From NCBI GenBank assembly GCA_001464425.1, contig LNEK01000006.1, forward strand, positions 62,001-126,000: a stretch of 64,000 nt of DNA, given 5' to 3'. Positions 8,558-17,498 of this stretch are shown here, piece by piece (position 1 is the first letter of the stretch; every line of letters starts with the position of its first letter). Under the pieces are notes generated by a model that saw only the letters and a list, made by a program, of their open reading frames with translations, did no database searches and had not been told where the DNA came from. Origin of the DNA: Alphaproteobacteria bacterium Ga0077535. Its GTDB lineage: Bacteria; Pseudomonadota; Alphaproteobacteria; Caulobacterales; Aquidulcibacteraceae. The translations under genes and the position numbers were made by a program.

Positions 8558-9610
8558 CTAGGATTTTCGACCTACGGCGCGCCTGAGCGCTGGATCAGCA
8601 GTTCTCAAAAACTCATAGACCGTTTCCGGATTGAGCGGCTTCGACAAGCCGAGCTCCAAAGTGATCTCCCCAGCGAGTGTCTGAGCAATTTTCGGCAACG
8701 ATCTATCTGGATGATTTCGTCGAATGACTCTCGCGCGGCTAAGTGCAGCGTCTCGCCAAATAGCAGCTTGCTCGCTCTGCTCTCGTACCTTTTCACTGAT
8801 TATCTGCCAGCCGTGCGCTTGGCCCTGACGCCACTTTTCCAGGCTTTCAATCTTAGCTTCTGACTTTCTGATCGCTGCCGCCGAGTTCTGAATCTCGCGC
8901 CAAGTCGACATCATCATCCATGCGGCTTTGTCCATCGATGTTGGATTAAGTCCGAAGCGCGATCTTGCTCGATTTGGAAGAACTTTCGCCGCATACCAAC
9001 GCAAGTCGTGAGCGATCTGAATAATCTCAAACGAATGAACTAAACCGGCATCTGCACTCAGCGCATTACTTCGAACATTCGAGGATAAATCTGGATTGAA
9101 GGAAGTTAGTCCGTATGCGGTTTGCGTTGCACTTCTAATGCGCGCGCCCGAGCAATGAATACTCTCAGGGGTAACAACCCACCATTTTGTGCTGAATAAA
9201 TCAGATGTCGTCTTCGTCACACGACGGAATGCACTTCTAACGATGTCTCTAAAATTGGTAGGACTTGCTACGAAAGTGTCTGCAGGAAAGTTGTTGCTAG
9301 CGGTGTTGGGCCAACGCAATTCGGCTTCAGCAATGCAACGCAAAATTCCAACTACATCGGCATCCGATGAAAGCATTCCATGCACAAGTGCGGCGCGAGA
9401 CTTTGTAATCAATTTCCTCAATTCGATGGCACGACTCTGCTCATTCGATTGAAGGAGTCCTTCACTAGCAAGCTCAAGTAACTCGAGAGATCGTGCGTTC
9501 GTGGTGGCCGCCTGAAATTGAATCTCTTCCGCAAGACGCAAAAAGATTTCCTGATCAGTTCGAGAACTAATCTGGCGGGACGCAAGCGGGATGATGGCTG
9601 AGAAAGCCAT
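8558..9610 (-). CDS. Hypothetical protein with C-terminal coiled-coil/HTH-like region
   Basis: A 350-residue protein without signal peptide or membrane segment. The first 200 residues are helical and unassigned. About 225-275 is a charged, probably coiled-coil helix (WREIQNSAAAIRKSEAKIESLEKWR). The C-terminus (about 290-335) reads like a short helical DNA- or RNA-binding unit (RNHPDRSLPKIAQTLAGEI). Codon use is less GC-biased than in the core genes to the right, consistent with transfer. It is the last gene before the tRNA. Family unknown. Confidence 0.6.
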   Translation of the reverse strand: MAFSAIIPLASRQISSRTDQEIFLRLAEEIQFQAATTNARSLELLELASEGLLQSNEQSRAIELRKLITKSRAALVHGMLSSDADVVGILRCIAEAELRWPNTASNNFPADTFVASPTNFRDIVRSAFRRVTKTTSDLFSTKWWVVTPESIHCSGARIRSATQTAYGLTSFNPDLSSNVRSNALSADAGLVHSFEIIQIAHDLRWYAAKVLPNRARSRFGLNPTSMDKAAWMMMSTWREIQNSAAAIRKSEAKIESLEKWRQGQAHGWQIISEKVREQSEQAAIWRDAALSRARVIRRNHPDRSLPKIAQTLAGEITLELGLSKPLNPETVYEFLRTADPALRRAVGRKS

Positions 9611-9756
9611 GTGTGGTCGGCGGACCTAATCCTAAGAATCAAAGTCTGATTGGACTGAGTGTGGAGTACGACCACTACGTGACTCAACTCTGGGTGCGAA
9701 ATGATACCCAGGACCTACCAGCACGTTGGTACACGGAGGGGGACCGCGTTTCCGCC

Positions 9757-9805
9757 GGTCCAGTAGCTATTTGGTAGCTGGACCTTCATTCCGGTCCGAG
9801 CTACC
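9757..9805. repeat. Overlapping inverted repeats beside the tRNA 3' end
   Basis: The stem GGTAGCTGGACC (9773-9784) pairs with GGTCCGAGCTACC (9793-9805) with one bulged base and an 8-base loop. A third copy, GGTCCAGTAGCTA (9757-9769), can compete for the same arm. No T-run follows. The structure starts 24 bases beyond the tRNA-Met 3' end, inside the accessory side, so it could be a tRNA transcript terminator or an end site of the element. Confidence 0.6.
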
Positions 9806-9828
9806 GCTGGAAAAGTCGTGAAGAATTA

Positions 9829-9905
9829 TGGTGGTGGCGGGTGGACTTGAACCACCTACCTTGGGGTTATGAATCCCACGCTCTAACCAGATGAGCTACG
9901 CCACC
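9829..9905 (-). tRNA. tRNA-Met (anticodon CAT)
   Basis: Read on the minus strand, this is a full 77-base cloverleaf: acceptor GGTGGCG/CGCCACC, T8-A9, D arm GCTC…GAGC with GGTTA loop, anticodon loop TTCATAA, T arm with GTTCAAG, discriminator A and encoded CCA (9831-9829). The anticodon CAT fits elongator Met, although a lysidine-modified tRNA-Ile2 cannot be excluded by eye. There is an A31·C39 mismatch at the base of the anticodon loop. Its 3' end faces the accessory island, the normal target side for tyrosine integrases. Confidence 0.93.
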
Positions 9906-10083
9906 GAAGGGCGGGACATTTACGCGGGAGGGGGCGGCTCCGCAAGCGTTGTGCGCCAGGCGGGACCCGCGGCGGCCTCCAACGCAAAATCCTGTCTCCC
10001 AAGCCGTGTTTTGCCTTGCCGAAGGGAGGCATCCTCGCCACCATGGGAATATTCATCCCAGACATGGCGCGGGAGAGGAAACA

Positions 10084-10575
10084 TTGTCCGAAGAGCTCGA
10101 TGCGGTCGACGCCAAAATTCTCGATCTGCTGCAGCGCGACGCAAGCCTCTCCATCGCTGAGATCGCCGAGCGCGTGGGCCTCTCTTCCTCGCCGGCGTGG
10201 CGGCGGATCGAGCGGCTGAAGAAGGCGGGCGTGATCCTGCGGCAGGTGACGCTGCTGGATCAGGAAAAGCTTGGACTAACCTTCGAGGTGTTCGCGACTG
10301 TGAAGCTCTCGCTGCCGTCGCGCGAGAATCTCGAGACGTTCGAGAAGGCGATTGTGGAATGGCCGGAAGTGGTCGAGTGCGCGACCGTGACCGGCGCCGT
10401 CGATTACATGCTGCGCGTGGTGACACGCGACATGCACGCGTATGACGACTTCCTGCGCGACAAGATGCTGGCGCTTGGGCTCGTCTCCGATGTGCAGTCG
10501 CGCATCGTGATGCGGGTGCCGAAGCGGACGACGTCAGCGCCGCTTGAACTGGTGTCCGACCATCTGAAAGATTAG
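10084..10575 (+). CDS. Lrp/AsnC family transcriptional regulator
   Basis: A 163-residue regulator. The N-terminal helix-turn-helix (LDAVDAKILDLLQRD…LSIAEIAERVGLSSSPAWRRI) is typical of Lrp, and the C-terminal RAM/AsnC ligand domain contains the expected VVECATVTGAVDYMLRV core. I place the start at TTG 10084 because GAGAGGAAAC lies just before it and the family begins at LDAVD. An in-frame ATG at 9949 would add 45 unlikely residues overlapping the tRNA side. Members sense amino acids and control amino-acid metabolism; the target here is unknown. Its stop overlaps the convergent C13 peptidase gene by 4 bases. Confidence 0.88.
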   Translation: MSEELDAVDAKILDLLQRDASLSIAEIAERVGLSSSPAWRRIERLKKAGVILRQVTLLDQEKLGLTFEVFATVKLSLPSRENLETFEKAIVEWPEVVECATVTGAVDYMLRVVTRDMHAYDDFLRDKMLALGLVSDVQSRIVMRVPKRTTSAPLELVSDHLKD

Positions 10576-11459
10576 CGGCGGCGGCGCTCGGCGCTGCGGA
10601 CCATGCCCTCGGCGATGCGGCCCACTGAACGTTGTGGGTTCGAAGGCGGGCTCATGCCGCGCTCGCGCTCCCAGCGCTCGATCAGAACTTTCGCGCTGTC
10701 GAAGCCTTCGATCAGGGATTCACCGTTGCGCAGCGAGGTGTTGAACAACGCGTCGCCGAAGAAGGTCCAGTCGTTTTCAGGCTGGCAGCCGAAAGACGAT
10801 CGATCGTGCTGCGCAGCTGTCATGACGATGGTGTTGTCGTTGGCGAGGTGCGGGATAAACGCGCCGGAAAAGCAGGACGACACGATCACCACGCGATTGC
10901 GGATGCCGGCTTGACCAAGCATGGAGGCCAAGTGCTCCGGACGCAGGCCGCCGAACATGCGATTGTGTTCGCGAATTGCGGCGGTGCCATCGGGAGCGCC
11001 GTGCGTTGTCAAAAACACGACGACCAGGTCTTCAGTCGGATCGATCACGGAGCCGAGGTGGCCGATTGCGGCGGCGATGTTGTTCGGCGTGGCCGCCGGA
11101 TAGGTGCGCGCGCCCGGCCCCGAAGCAGCGAGAATGATGGAGCGGCCTTCGGCATTGAAGTGCTCGCGCAAGATCGCTTCAGCTTGGCTGGCTTCGCGCG
11201 AGAATACCGGATCGCCCCACAGCGCCATCGATAGAATGTAGACGTCCTGACGGCGGCGACGTTGCGGCTCAAGGTTCGCCAGCGCGCTCGCCATGAGCTG
11301 AAACTGCTGCGCCGCCTCTGTCGGGGGCTGGACGATTTCCATGACGCCGAAACGGCCGCCGAACGGATCAACGGGTTGTTGTTGCGGCTGTTGCTGTTGC
11401 GCGTACGCGCCGCCCGCCAAGGCCGCCCAGACTGCCGCCGCCAGCACCCAAATCCGCAT
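10572..11459 (-). CDS. Secreted C13-family (legumain-like) cysteine peptidase
   Basis: A 295-residue protein with a cleavable signal peptide (MRIWVLAAAVWAALAGGAYA), a Gln/Pro-rich linker, then a caspase-like fold. The catalytic dyad is visible as His153 in FLTTHGA and Cys196 in VSSCFSG, each after a hydrophobic strand as in clan CD peptidases. ATG 11459 has GAGGAGG ahead; an upstream in-frame start at 11513 would bury the signal. It should work in the periplasm or outside. It is divergent from the membrane protein gene at 11549. Substrate unknown. Confidence 0.8.
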   Translation of the reverse strand: MRIWVLAAAVWAALAGGAYAQQQQPQQQPVDPFGGRFGVMEIVQPPTEAAQQFQLMASALANLEPQRRRRQDVYILSMALWGDPVFSREASQAEAILREHFNAEGRSIILAASGPGARTYPAATPNNIAAAIGHLGSVIDPTEDLVVVFLTTHGAPDGTAAIREHNRMFGGLRPEHLASMLGQAGIRNRVVIVSSCFSGAFIPHLANDNTIVMTAAQHDRSSFGCQPENDWTFFGDALFNTSLRNGESLIEGFDSAKVLIERWERERGMSPPSNPQRSVGRIAEGMVRSAERRRR

Positions 11460-11548
11460 CCCCGCCTCCTCGTCGCGCCGGCCGCCAGCCGACACTGCTC
11501 CCCAAAGCCGCATAGCGCGGCGCCGCCGCCTAGGCTAGCACTGGCCGC

Positions 11549-12799
11549 ATGTCCGAAAGCGCCCGACGCGACGGTTTCATAGCCGCACGCAAATCACAAC
11601 TGGCGGAAGCCATTGCCGCAGACGCAGGCGGCGATACGGCCACGCGCGACATGCTGAACCTGCTGGGCTCGCTCTTGCACCACGAGGCTCATGCGCGGCT
11701 GGAAGGCTTGCGGGCGCTTTACGATCCGCTCGATCCCGACGCACCGCCCTCCACGCGCGATGTCAGCGCCGCAGCCTTCGAAGCGTTCGAGGCAGCTTTG
11801 ATCGAAACGCTGAAGCGCGCCAATTATTCCGAGATCGACCCCACATCGGTGCAGACACAGCGCGCGACCAAGCAGCTGACTGGGCTTGCGATCAAACCAT
11901 CCATGGCCGGGATACGCCGCATCCGCTATTTCGCGCGCGGCTCGCGCTCCGAGGAATTGGAACACCGCACGTGGCTTGGCCTGCGCAAGGAGTTGGTGCA
12001 GGCGGAGGTGATGAACGACGTTGTCGTGCTCGTCGGCTTCAAGAGCGAAGATGAAGTGGAGCGCGCCGATGAACGCGCGTTTGCGCAGATGCGGCGCGGC
12101 ATGCGGCCAGGCGCTGCTTTGGTGAAGCACTTCCGCAACGTCGCGACGCCAGAACTGGTGACGTTACATCCAGGCGCAAAGCCCAGCATGCGGCCGCGCG
12201 ATCAGGTTTTTCTAGCAGCGCCCGCGGTGGCGACGGGCGTGCCGGTGCTGCTGAATCTGTGGCCGGCGATCACGGTGCTATTTGCGGTGCTGGCCAGCTA
12301 TTTCGGCGCGCAGGGCGTGATCGAGGACGATGAGCTCAAGCGTGCGCTGGCGGCGATTTCGGGCCTGGTCGCGGTCGGCGCGTTCGTGATGCGGCAGCGG
12401 CTGAAATACGAGGCGCAGACATTGCGCTATCAGAAGCAGCTCGCGGACACCGTCTATTTCCGCAATCTCGCCAACAATGCGGGCGTGCTCGATCTGTTGA
12501 TCGGCGCCGGCGAAGATCAAGACGCAAAGGAAGCGTTCCTCGCCTATTACGTCCTGCGCCACGCCGATCGACCGATGGCGAAAGGCGAAATCGACAACGC
12601 GGCGGAGTCTTATTTGAAGGACCGCTTCGGCCTCGAAGTGGATTTCGAGATCAATGACGCGCTGGCGAAGATCGAGCGTCTCGGCTTGGTGCTTCGCGAC
12701 GGCGGCGTTTACACCGCGATCGCGCCAGCCGATGCGCTGTTAAAGCTCGATGCGGCATGGGACGGGATGTTCAACTTTTCTGCGCGCGCTGCACGTTAG
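11549..12799 (+). CDS. TMEM143/DUF3754-like membrane protein
   Basis: A 416-residue protein. The N-terminal half is soluble and charged; a hydrophobic hairpin at about 225-255 (FLAAPAVATGVPVLLNLWPAITVLFAVLASYFG) is followed by a second hydrophobic stretch at about 265-283. After this comes the family's YQKQLADTVYFRNLANNAGVLDLL stretch and a C-terminal winged-helix-like part. This order matches DUF3754 (TMEM143), a family of unknown function in mitochondria and bacteria. Convergent with the DUF2332 gene, with stops overlapping by 4 bases. Confidence 0.7.
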   Translation: MSESARRDGFIAARKSQLAEAIAADAGGDTATRDMLNLLGSLLHHEAHARLEGLRALYDPLDPDAPPSTRDVSAAAFEAFEAALIETLKRANYSEIDPTSVQTQRATKQLTGLAIKPSMAGIRRIRYFARGSRSEELEHRTWLGLRKELVQAEVMNDVVVLVGFKSEDEVERADERAFAQMRRGMRPGAALVKHFRNVATPELVTLHPGAKPSMRPRDQVFLAAPAVATGVPVLLNLWPAITVLFAVLASYFGAQGVIEDDELKRALAAISGLVAVGAFVMRQRLKYEAQTLRYQKQLADTVYFRNLANNAGVLDLLIGAGEDQDAKEAFLAYYVLRHADRPMAKGEIDNAAESYLKDRFGLEVDFEINDALAKIERLGLVLRDGGVYTAIAPADALLKLDAAWDGMFNFSARAAR

Positions 12800-13851
12800 G
12801 TCGCGGCGACGACGCGGACGTGGCCGTCTGTGTGGGCGACGATGCGGCGCGCGCCGCCAGGCCAGCTGATAAGGTCGCAAACCATGCGGGCGCTGTTGAT
12901 GTCGCCGCCGAAGAGGCCTTCGGGCTCCATCCGCACCCAGGCCAGCGGCGCGCGTGCCGCGGCGTTGGCGCCGGCTTTTTCGATGGCGCTGACGATCGCG
13001 TCGCGGGCTTCGCGCGGCGGGTATTGCAGGAAAACGGAATGATAGATCACGGTCGCCGCATCATCGGCGCGGCCGGCGAGCTTGGCGCTGATCCACTCAG
13101 CGGCGTCGGCGCGATCGACGTGCGCGTTGTTCGCTCTTGCCAACGTCACCGCGCCATCGAAGCGCGCGAGGCGATCGGGTTGATCGGGCCAGATGTAGGA
13201 TCGGAGACGCAAACGCTGCGCTTCGTCATTGATGTCGAGCGGATTGAGATCGCAGGCGGCGCGGTTGCGGATCTGCAGCGGCGCATCAAGCGGCGGCGGC
13301 GGGCCGTGCCAGTCGGTATCGACCACCACGGGGCTTTCACCGCCCCATGACCAAGCCTTTGGGCGATAAGCGAACTTGTCCCAGTGAAGATTGAGCCCGG
13401 CGCTGGCGCCGAGTTCGAGCATGTCGATCGGCCCTCGCCATTCGCGTGCGAAGTGCAGGAAGCACGCGAGCAGCACGATGGAGCGACGCGTTTCGTTGGT
13501 TTGCGGGGCTGAGCTGATGAAAGCACGCACCCAGTCTTGGTCGCGTTCGAAGACGGCGCGTACAGCGGGCCAAACATCGCTCATGCGCCAAGCTGGATTG
13601 TTCGCGGGGTAAAGCGCCGCCAACACCGGATCACGCCCGGTCAGTACTGCTGCATGCGCAGCGCCGGTGAGGCGCAAAGAAAGAGCATCGGCGCGAGGGT
13701 CTGTTGGCCAGTCGCCGACGAGCGCGTGTGTGGGCCCGCCAGCGATAATGTCCTCGCGCATGCGCTCAATGAGCTCCGCCGTGAACGGCGAGCCGAGCGC
13801 GGCGCAAAAGGCCGCTTGCTCGGCGAAATGCGCGAGGAGTTTTTCGTTCAC
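12796..13851 (-). CDS. DUF2332 family protein
   Basis: A 351-residue cytosolic protein. The opening FAEQAAFCAALGSPFTAELIERMREDI, the central LELGASAGLNLHWDKFAY and the C-terminal VIYHSVFLQYPP match DUF2332. The ELGASAGLN segment looks like a methyltransferase-type glycine loop, so SAM binding is possible but unproven. Its ATG overlaps the thiolase stop by 4 bases (13848-13851), making it the last gene of the mnmA-hydrolase-thioesterase-thiolase run. Confidence 0.75.
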   Translation of the reverse strand: MNEKLLAHFAEQAAFCAALGSPFTAELIERMREDIIAGGPTHALVGDWPTDPRADALSLRLTGAAHAAVLTGRDPVLAALYPANNPAWRMSDVWPAVRAVFERDQDWVRAFISSAPQTNETRRSIVLLACFLHFAREWRGPIDMLELGASAGLNLHWDKFAYRPKAWSWGGESPVVVDTDWHGPPPPLDAPLQIRNRAACDLNPLDINDEAQRLRLRSYIWPDQPDRLARFDGAVTLARANNAHVDRADAAEWISAKLAGRADDAATVIYHSVFLQYPPREARDAIVSAIEKAGANAAARAPLAWVRMEPEGLFGGDINSARMVCDLISWPGGARRIVAHTDGHVRVVAAT

Positions 13852-15011
13852 GCGCGCTCCACGGCGAGCGCAATGCCCTCGCCGCCGCCGATACAGAGCG
13901 AAGCGACGCCGCGCTTCGCGTTTTGCGTTTCCATAGCGGCGAGCAAGGTAACCAGGATGCGCGCCCCGGAAGCGCCGATCGGGTGGCCGAGCGCACAGGC
14001 GCCGCCGTTGACGTTGATGATGTCGTGGCCGATGCCGAGTTCCTTCATCGCAATCATGGGCACGATGGCGAAGGCTTCATTGATCTCCCAGAGATCGACG
14101 TCGCTGGTTTTCCAGCCGGCGCGTGCGAGCGCCTTCTGGATAGCCGGCACTGGCGCAGTGGTGAATTTCTGCGGCTCATGCGCGTGCGAGGCTTGCGCGA
14201 CTACGGTGGCAATGATCTTGCGCCCCTGCTTTTCGGCATCGCCCCGGCGCATCAAAACGAGCGCGGCGGCGCCGTCCGAAATTGCAGATGCATTGGCGGC
14301 GGTGACGGTGCCACCTTCGGTGAAAGCCGGCTTCAATGACGGGATTTTATCCGGCTTGGCTTTGCGCGGGAGTTCATCGGTATCGAGGATGCCGGCTTTG
14401 GTTTCGACGGCGGCGATCTCACGCTTGAAGCGGCCTTCCGCGGTCGCCGATTGCGCGCGGCGCAAAGTTTCCAGCGCGTACTTATCCTGCGACTCGCGGC
14501 TGAATTGATATTCCTTGGCGGTTTGATCGGCATAGACGCCCATAGCGAGGCCTTCGTATGCGTCCTCCAGACCATCGAGCGCCATGTGGTCGAACAATTT
14601 GTCGTGGCCATATTTTTGGCCGGTGCGGTGCTTGGACATCAGGAACGGCGCGCGCGTCATGCTTTCCATGCCGCCTGCGATGACAACGTCGCTATCGCCG
14701 GAGAGCAAAGCCTGACGCGCCATAGCTACGGCCTGCAGGCCAGAGCCGCACATCTTGTTCAGCGTCACCGCTTGCGTGCCGTTATCAAGACCGGCGTGGA
14801 GCGCGGCTTGGCGCGCGGGCGCTTGGCCTTGGCCGGCGGAGAGAACGTTGCCCATGAAGATCGTATCGGCGCGCGTAACGCCGGCTTCTTTCACTGCGGC
14901 GCGCACGGCGACGGCGCCGAGATCAGGCGCGCTCAGGTGCGCAAGCTCGCCCAGCAAGCCGCCCATGGGCGTGCGGGCCATGCCGACGATGACGATATCT
15001 TCCTGGCTCAT
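13848..15011 (-). CDS. Acetyl-CoA C-acyltransferase (thiolase)
   Basis: A 387-residue thiolase of normal length. The acyl-accepting Cys88 is in LNKMCGSG; the C-terminal catalytic set is GGACALGHPIGASGAR and SLCIGGGEG. It condenses two acetyl-CoA to acetoacetyl-CoA or the reverse, feeding ketone-body/PHA or beta-oxidation steps; which direction cannot be told from sequence. Start ATG overlaps the thioesterase stop (ATGA, 15008-15011). Confidence 0.9.
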   Translation of the reverse strand: MSQEDIVIVGMARTPMGGLLGELAHLSAPDLGAVAVRAAVKEAGVTRADTIFMGNVLSAGQGQAPARQAALHAGLDNGTQAVTLNKMCGSGLQAVAMARQALLSGDSDVVIAGGMESMTRAPFLMSKHRTGQKYGHDKLFDHMALDGLEDAYEGLAMGVYADQTAKEYQFSRESQDKYALETLRRAQSATAEGRFKREIAAVETKAGILDTDELPRKAKPDKIPSLKPAFTEGGTVTAANASAISDGAAALVLMRRGDAEKQGRKIIATVVAQASHAHEPQKFTTAPVPAIQKALARAGWKTSDVDLWEINEAFAIVPMIAMKELGIGHDIINVNGGACALGHPIGASGARILVTLLAAMETQNAKRGVASLCIGGGEGIALAVERA

Positions 15012-15514
15012 TGTTCGGTGTCCCCTGCTTTTGGGCCTTCTTTGCGGAGCACAATAAGCGTCGATGTGCCGTGCGCCAACAGGCGTCCGCGTGAATCGGT
15101 GAGCTTGCCCTCTGCGGTGATGATGGTGCGGCCGCGCGCGACGACGACGCCTTCAGCCCGGACTTGGCCGGTGGTGGGCGTAATGGCGCGGACGAAGTTC
15201 ACTTTGGTTTCCACCGTCGTGTAGCCGACGCCGGGACCGAGCGTGGTGTGCGCGGCGCAGCCTGTGCAGCTATCAATCAATGTAAGCGCCCAGCCGCCGT
15301 GAACAATGCCCAGCGGATTGAGAATGCGATCGCTGGGATCGCCGAGAAAGAGCGCGCGGCCATCATCGACTTCGGCAAGCGTGAAGCCGAGCGTGCTGGC
15401 GATAGAGGGGGGCGGATGATTGCCGGCCAACATGTAACGCAAGCCTTCGAGGCCAGACATGCTGAGCAGCTTTTGCGCAGCGGCCTTAGGATCAAAGCTT
15501 TCGGTCTCGGCCAT
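15008..15514 (-). CDS. PaaI-family hotdog thioesterase
   Basis: A 168-residue hotdog protein. The family core is clear: NPLGIVHGGWALTLIDSCTGCAAHT (His-Gly-Gly) and TVETKVNFVRAI. Such enzymes hydrolyse acyl- or aryl-CoA thioesters. The start is ATG 15514; a longer frame to 15679 is Arg-rich and overlaps the hydrolase gene, so it is rejected. Coupled by ATGA overlap to the thiolase gene, which suggests shared acyl-CoA chemistry. Confidence 0.85.
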   Translation of the reverse strand: MAETESFDPKAAAQKLLSMSGLEGLRYMLAGNHPPPSIASTLGFTLAEVDDGRALFLGDPSDRILNPLGIVHGGWALTLIDSCTGCAAHTTLGPGVGYTTVETKVNFVRAITPTTGQVRAEGVVVARGRTIITAEGKLTDSRGRLLAHGTSTLIVLRKEGPKAGDTEQ

Positions 15515-15549
15515 CTGGGCTTGCCTTAGATTTAGCGTCCTGAACTCAA

Positions 15550-16308
15550 CTAGGCCACGAACTGAACGATACGCTCGATCACGCTGCGGTCCTGCGCGAT
15601 CATGCGGTGGCCTAGGCCATCGCAGAGAACGAGTTCGGCGTTTGGCCATTGCTGCGCAATGGCTTCGCCGTTTTGCCACTCGACGGCACCGTCATCCATC
15701 GAGTGAAGCACCAGCGTTTCACCAGGATAGGCGATGGCGGCGAGATCGAAGCTCGAACGCAGGCCGACTTCGGCCGCGTAGAGTGCACGGGCGCGGTGGA
15801 CGACCTCTTCCGGAATGCCCCGCTCTTCGGCGAAGTCGAACCAGCGTTTGTTGCGCCCGCGTGGCGGCGCAATCAGCACAGTACGGCGCGCGGCAAAGCC
15901 GTTGATCATGGCAAAACCAGTTACCGGTCCGCCGAAAGAATGCGTGACGACAGCATCGATCGGGTCGAGTTCCGCAGCGATCTGCTCAAGCGCCGCAGCA
16001 GCGATCATTGGTGAGCACTGGTCGCCCGATGAGAAACCATGACCGGGCAAATCGAACGCGACGGACGCGATGCCGATATCAGCCAGCGCTTGTATGAGCG
16101 GGCTCCAGAGCGAATTGTCATCCTGCCAGCCGTGCACGAGCAGCACCGCGGGGCCTTCGCCGAGGCGCCAAGTCGCGACTTTGCCGTGTGCAGTCTCGAT
16201 CTCGAAATCTTGCGCGTTGCGCAGCGGCTCGGCAATGCGCTGACGTGCGCGGCGCTTCGGCGTCGTCACTTCGCTCAGCAATGCGCGGGCTTGTTCGTCG
16301 AGACTCAT
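15550..16308 (-). CDS. Alpha/beta hydrolase
   Basis: A 252-residue hydrolase with oxyanion-hole HGWQDD (59-64), nucleophile elbow THSFGGP with Ser124, and a C-terminal GLGHRM His. Asp in LHSMDD likely completes the triad. No signal peptide, so cytosolic. Substrate unknown. ATG overlaps the mnmA stop by 4 bases, placing it in the same transcript. Confidence 0.85.
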   Translation of the reverse strand: MSLDEQARALLSEVTTPKRRARQRIAEPLRNAQDFEIETAHGKVATWRLGEGPAVLLVHGWQDDNSLWSPLIQALADIGIASVAFDLPGHGFSSGDQCSPMIAAAALEQIAAELDPIDAVVTHSFGGPVTGFAMINGFAARRTVLIAPPRGRNKRWFDFAEERGIPEEVVHRARALYAAEVGLRSSFDLAAIAYPGETLVLHSMDDGAVEWQNGEAIAQQWPNAELVLCDGLGHRMIAQDRSVIERIVQFVA

Positions 16309-17459
16309 TGCGTCGCCATGATCCAGCCGCCGCCGAGGACGCGCGTGGAGTGCGGGTCATAGAACACGGCGGCTTGGCCCGGAGCTACGCCCTCTTCCGG
16401 CGCGTCAAGCAAGATGCTCCAGCCGGCGCCGATGCTGAGCTTTGCTGGCACAGGGGGACGGGTGGAGCGCACGCGCACGAGAATATCTCGGCCATCAAGT
16501 TCGTCTTCGCTCGCAACGGGATCGCCGATCCAGTTCACTTCTTTCAACGCGATGCGGCTGACGCCGAGCGCTTCACGCGGTCCGACAATGACGCGCTTGT
16601 TGGCTGCATCGAGCTTCACAACAAAGAGTGGCTCGCCGGTGGCAATGCCGAGGCCGCGGCGTTGGCCGACGGTGAAATTGATGACACCGTCGTGGCGGCC
16701 CATGACGCGGCCGTCGATGTGAACGACCTCGCCCGGCTCGATGGCGCCAGGGCGCAGTTTTTCGACGACGGCTTGGTACTTACCGTTCGGGACGAAGCAG
16801 ATGTCTTGGCTGTCTGGCTTTTCGGCGACACGGAGACCGAGTTCATTGGCGAGCGCGCGGGTTTCGCTCTTCGGCAAGCCGCCAAGCGGGAAGCGCAGAT
16901 AACGAAGTTGTTCGCGCGTGGTGGCAAACAGGAAATAGGTTTGGTCCTTGCCGGCGTCAGCGGCGCGGTGGAGTTCAGGCCCTTCCGCGCCGTCGATGCG
17001 TTGCACGTAATGGCCGGTGACGAGGCAGTCGGCGCCAAGCTCCTCAGCCACGCGCTTTAGATCCTTGAATTTCACAGTTTGATTGCAGCGCACGCACGGG
17101 ATCGGCGTTGCGCCGGCAAGATATGTATCAGCGAAGTCTTCCATCACAGCGGAGCGGAAGCGGCTTTCGTAATCCAGGACGTAGTGCGGGAAACCGCACG
17201 CATCAGCGACACGGCGCGCGTCGTGAATATCTTGGCCGGCACAGCACGCGCCCGGCTTGTTCACGGCGGCGCCATGATCATAGAGCTGCAATGTCACGCC
17301 GACGACGTCGTAGCCTTCGCGTTTGAGCATCGCGGCGACGACGGACGAGTCCACGCCGCCGGACATGGCGGCGACGACACGGGTTTCGCTGGGGGGCTTT
17401 GCCAGCCCAAGTGAATTGAGGGTGCGCGCGGCAGGCGGCGCTGTCAGAAGGTCAGTCAT
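16305..17459 (-). CDS. mnmA: tRNA-specific 2-thiouridylase MnmA
   Basis: A 384-residue enzyme that transfers sulfur to U34 of Lys, Glu and Gln tRNAs. The PP-loop SGGVDSS is at 33-39; the catalytic-type Cys lies in CVRCNQ (122-127) and the second Cys in PDSQDICF. The C-terminal beta-barrel region is complete. A strong GGGGGAGGAGAG precedes ATG 17459, directly after a hairpin (17472-17491) that separates it from flgL. It heads a five-gene overlapped run. Confidence 0.95.
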   Translation of the reverse strand: MTDLLTAPPAARTLNSLGLAKPPSETRVVAAMSGGVDSSVVAAMLKREGYDVVGVTLQLYDHGAAVNKPGACCAGQDIHDARRVADACGFPHYVLDYESRFRSAVMEDFADTYLAGATPIPCVRCNQTVKFKDLKRVAEELGADCLVTGHYVQRIDGAEGPELHRAADAGKDQTYFLFATTREQLRYLRFPLGGLPKSETRALANELGLRVAEKPDSQDICFVPNGKYQAVVEKLRPGAIEPGEVVHIDGRVMGRHDGVINFTVGQRRGLGIATGEPLFVVKLDAANKRVIVGPREALGVSRIALKEVNWIGDPVASEDELDGRDILVRVRSTRPPVPAKLSIGAGWSILLDAPEEGVAPGQAAVFYDPHSTRVLGGGWIMATQ

Positions 17460-17471
17460 ATCTCTCCTCCC

Positions 17472-17491
17472 CCTGGGTTCAAGGCCCAGGG
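17472..17491 (-). terminator. Hairpin between flgL and mnmA
   Basis: The palindrome CCTGGG-ttcaagg-CCCAGG (stem about 7 bp) lies between the flgL stop and the Shine-Dalgarno of mnmA. It has no T-run. It could attenuate flagellar transcription before mnmA or simply shape the mnmA leader. Confidence 0.4.
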
Positions 17492-17498
17492 CGAAGGC

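Noticed and set aside
13537-14508. 323-residue plus-strand frame across DUF2332 and thiolase genes
   Set aside because: Antisense to two well-supported genes; composition typical of a high-GC shadow frame.
16188-17060. 290-residue plus-strand frame across mnmA
   Set aside because: Antisense to mnmA; Ala/Asp/Arg-rich shadow.
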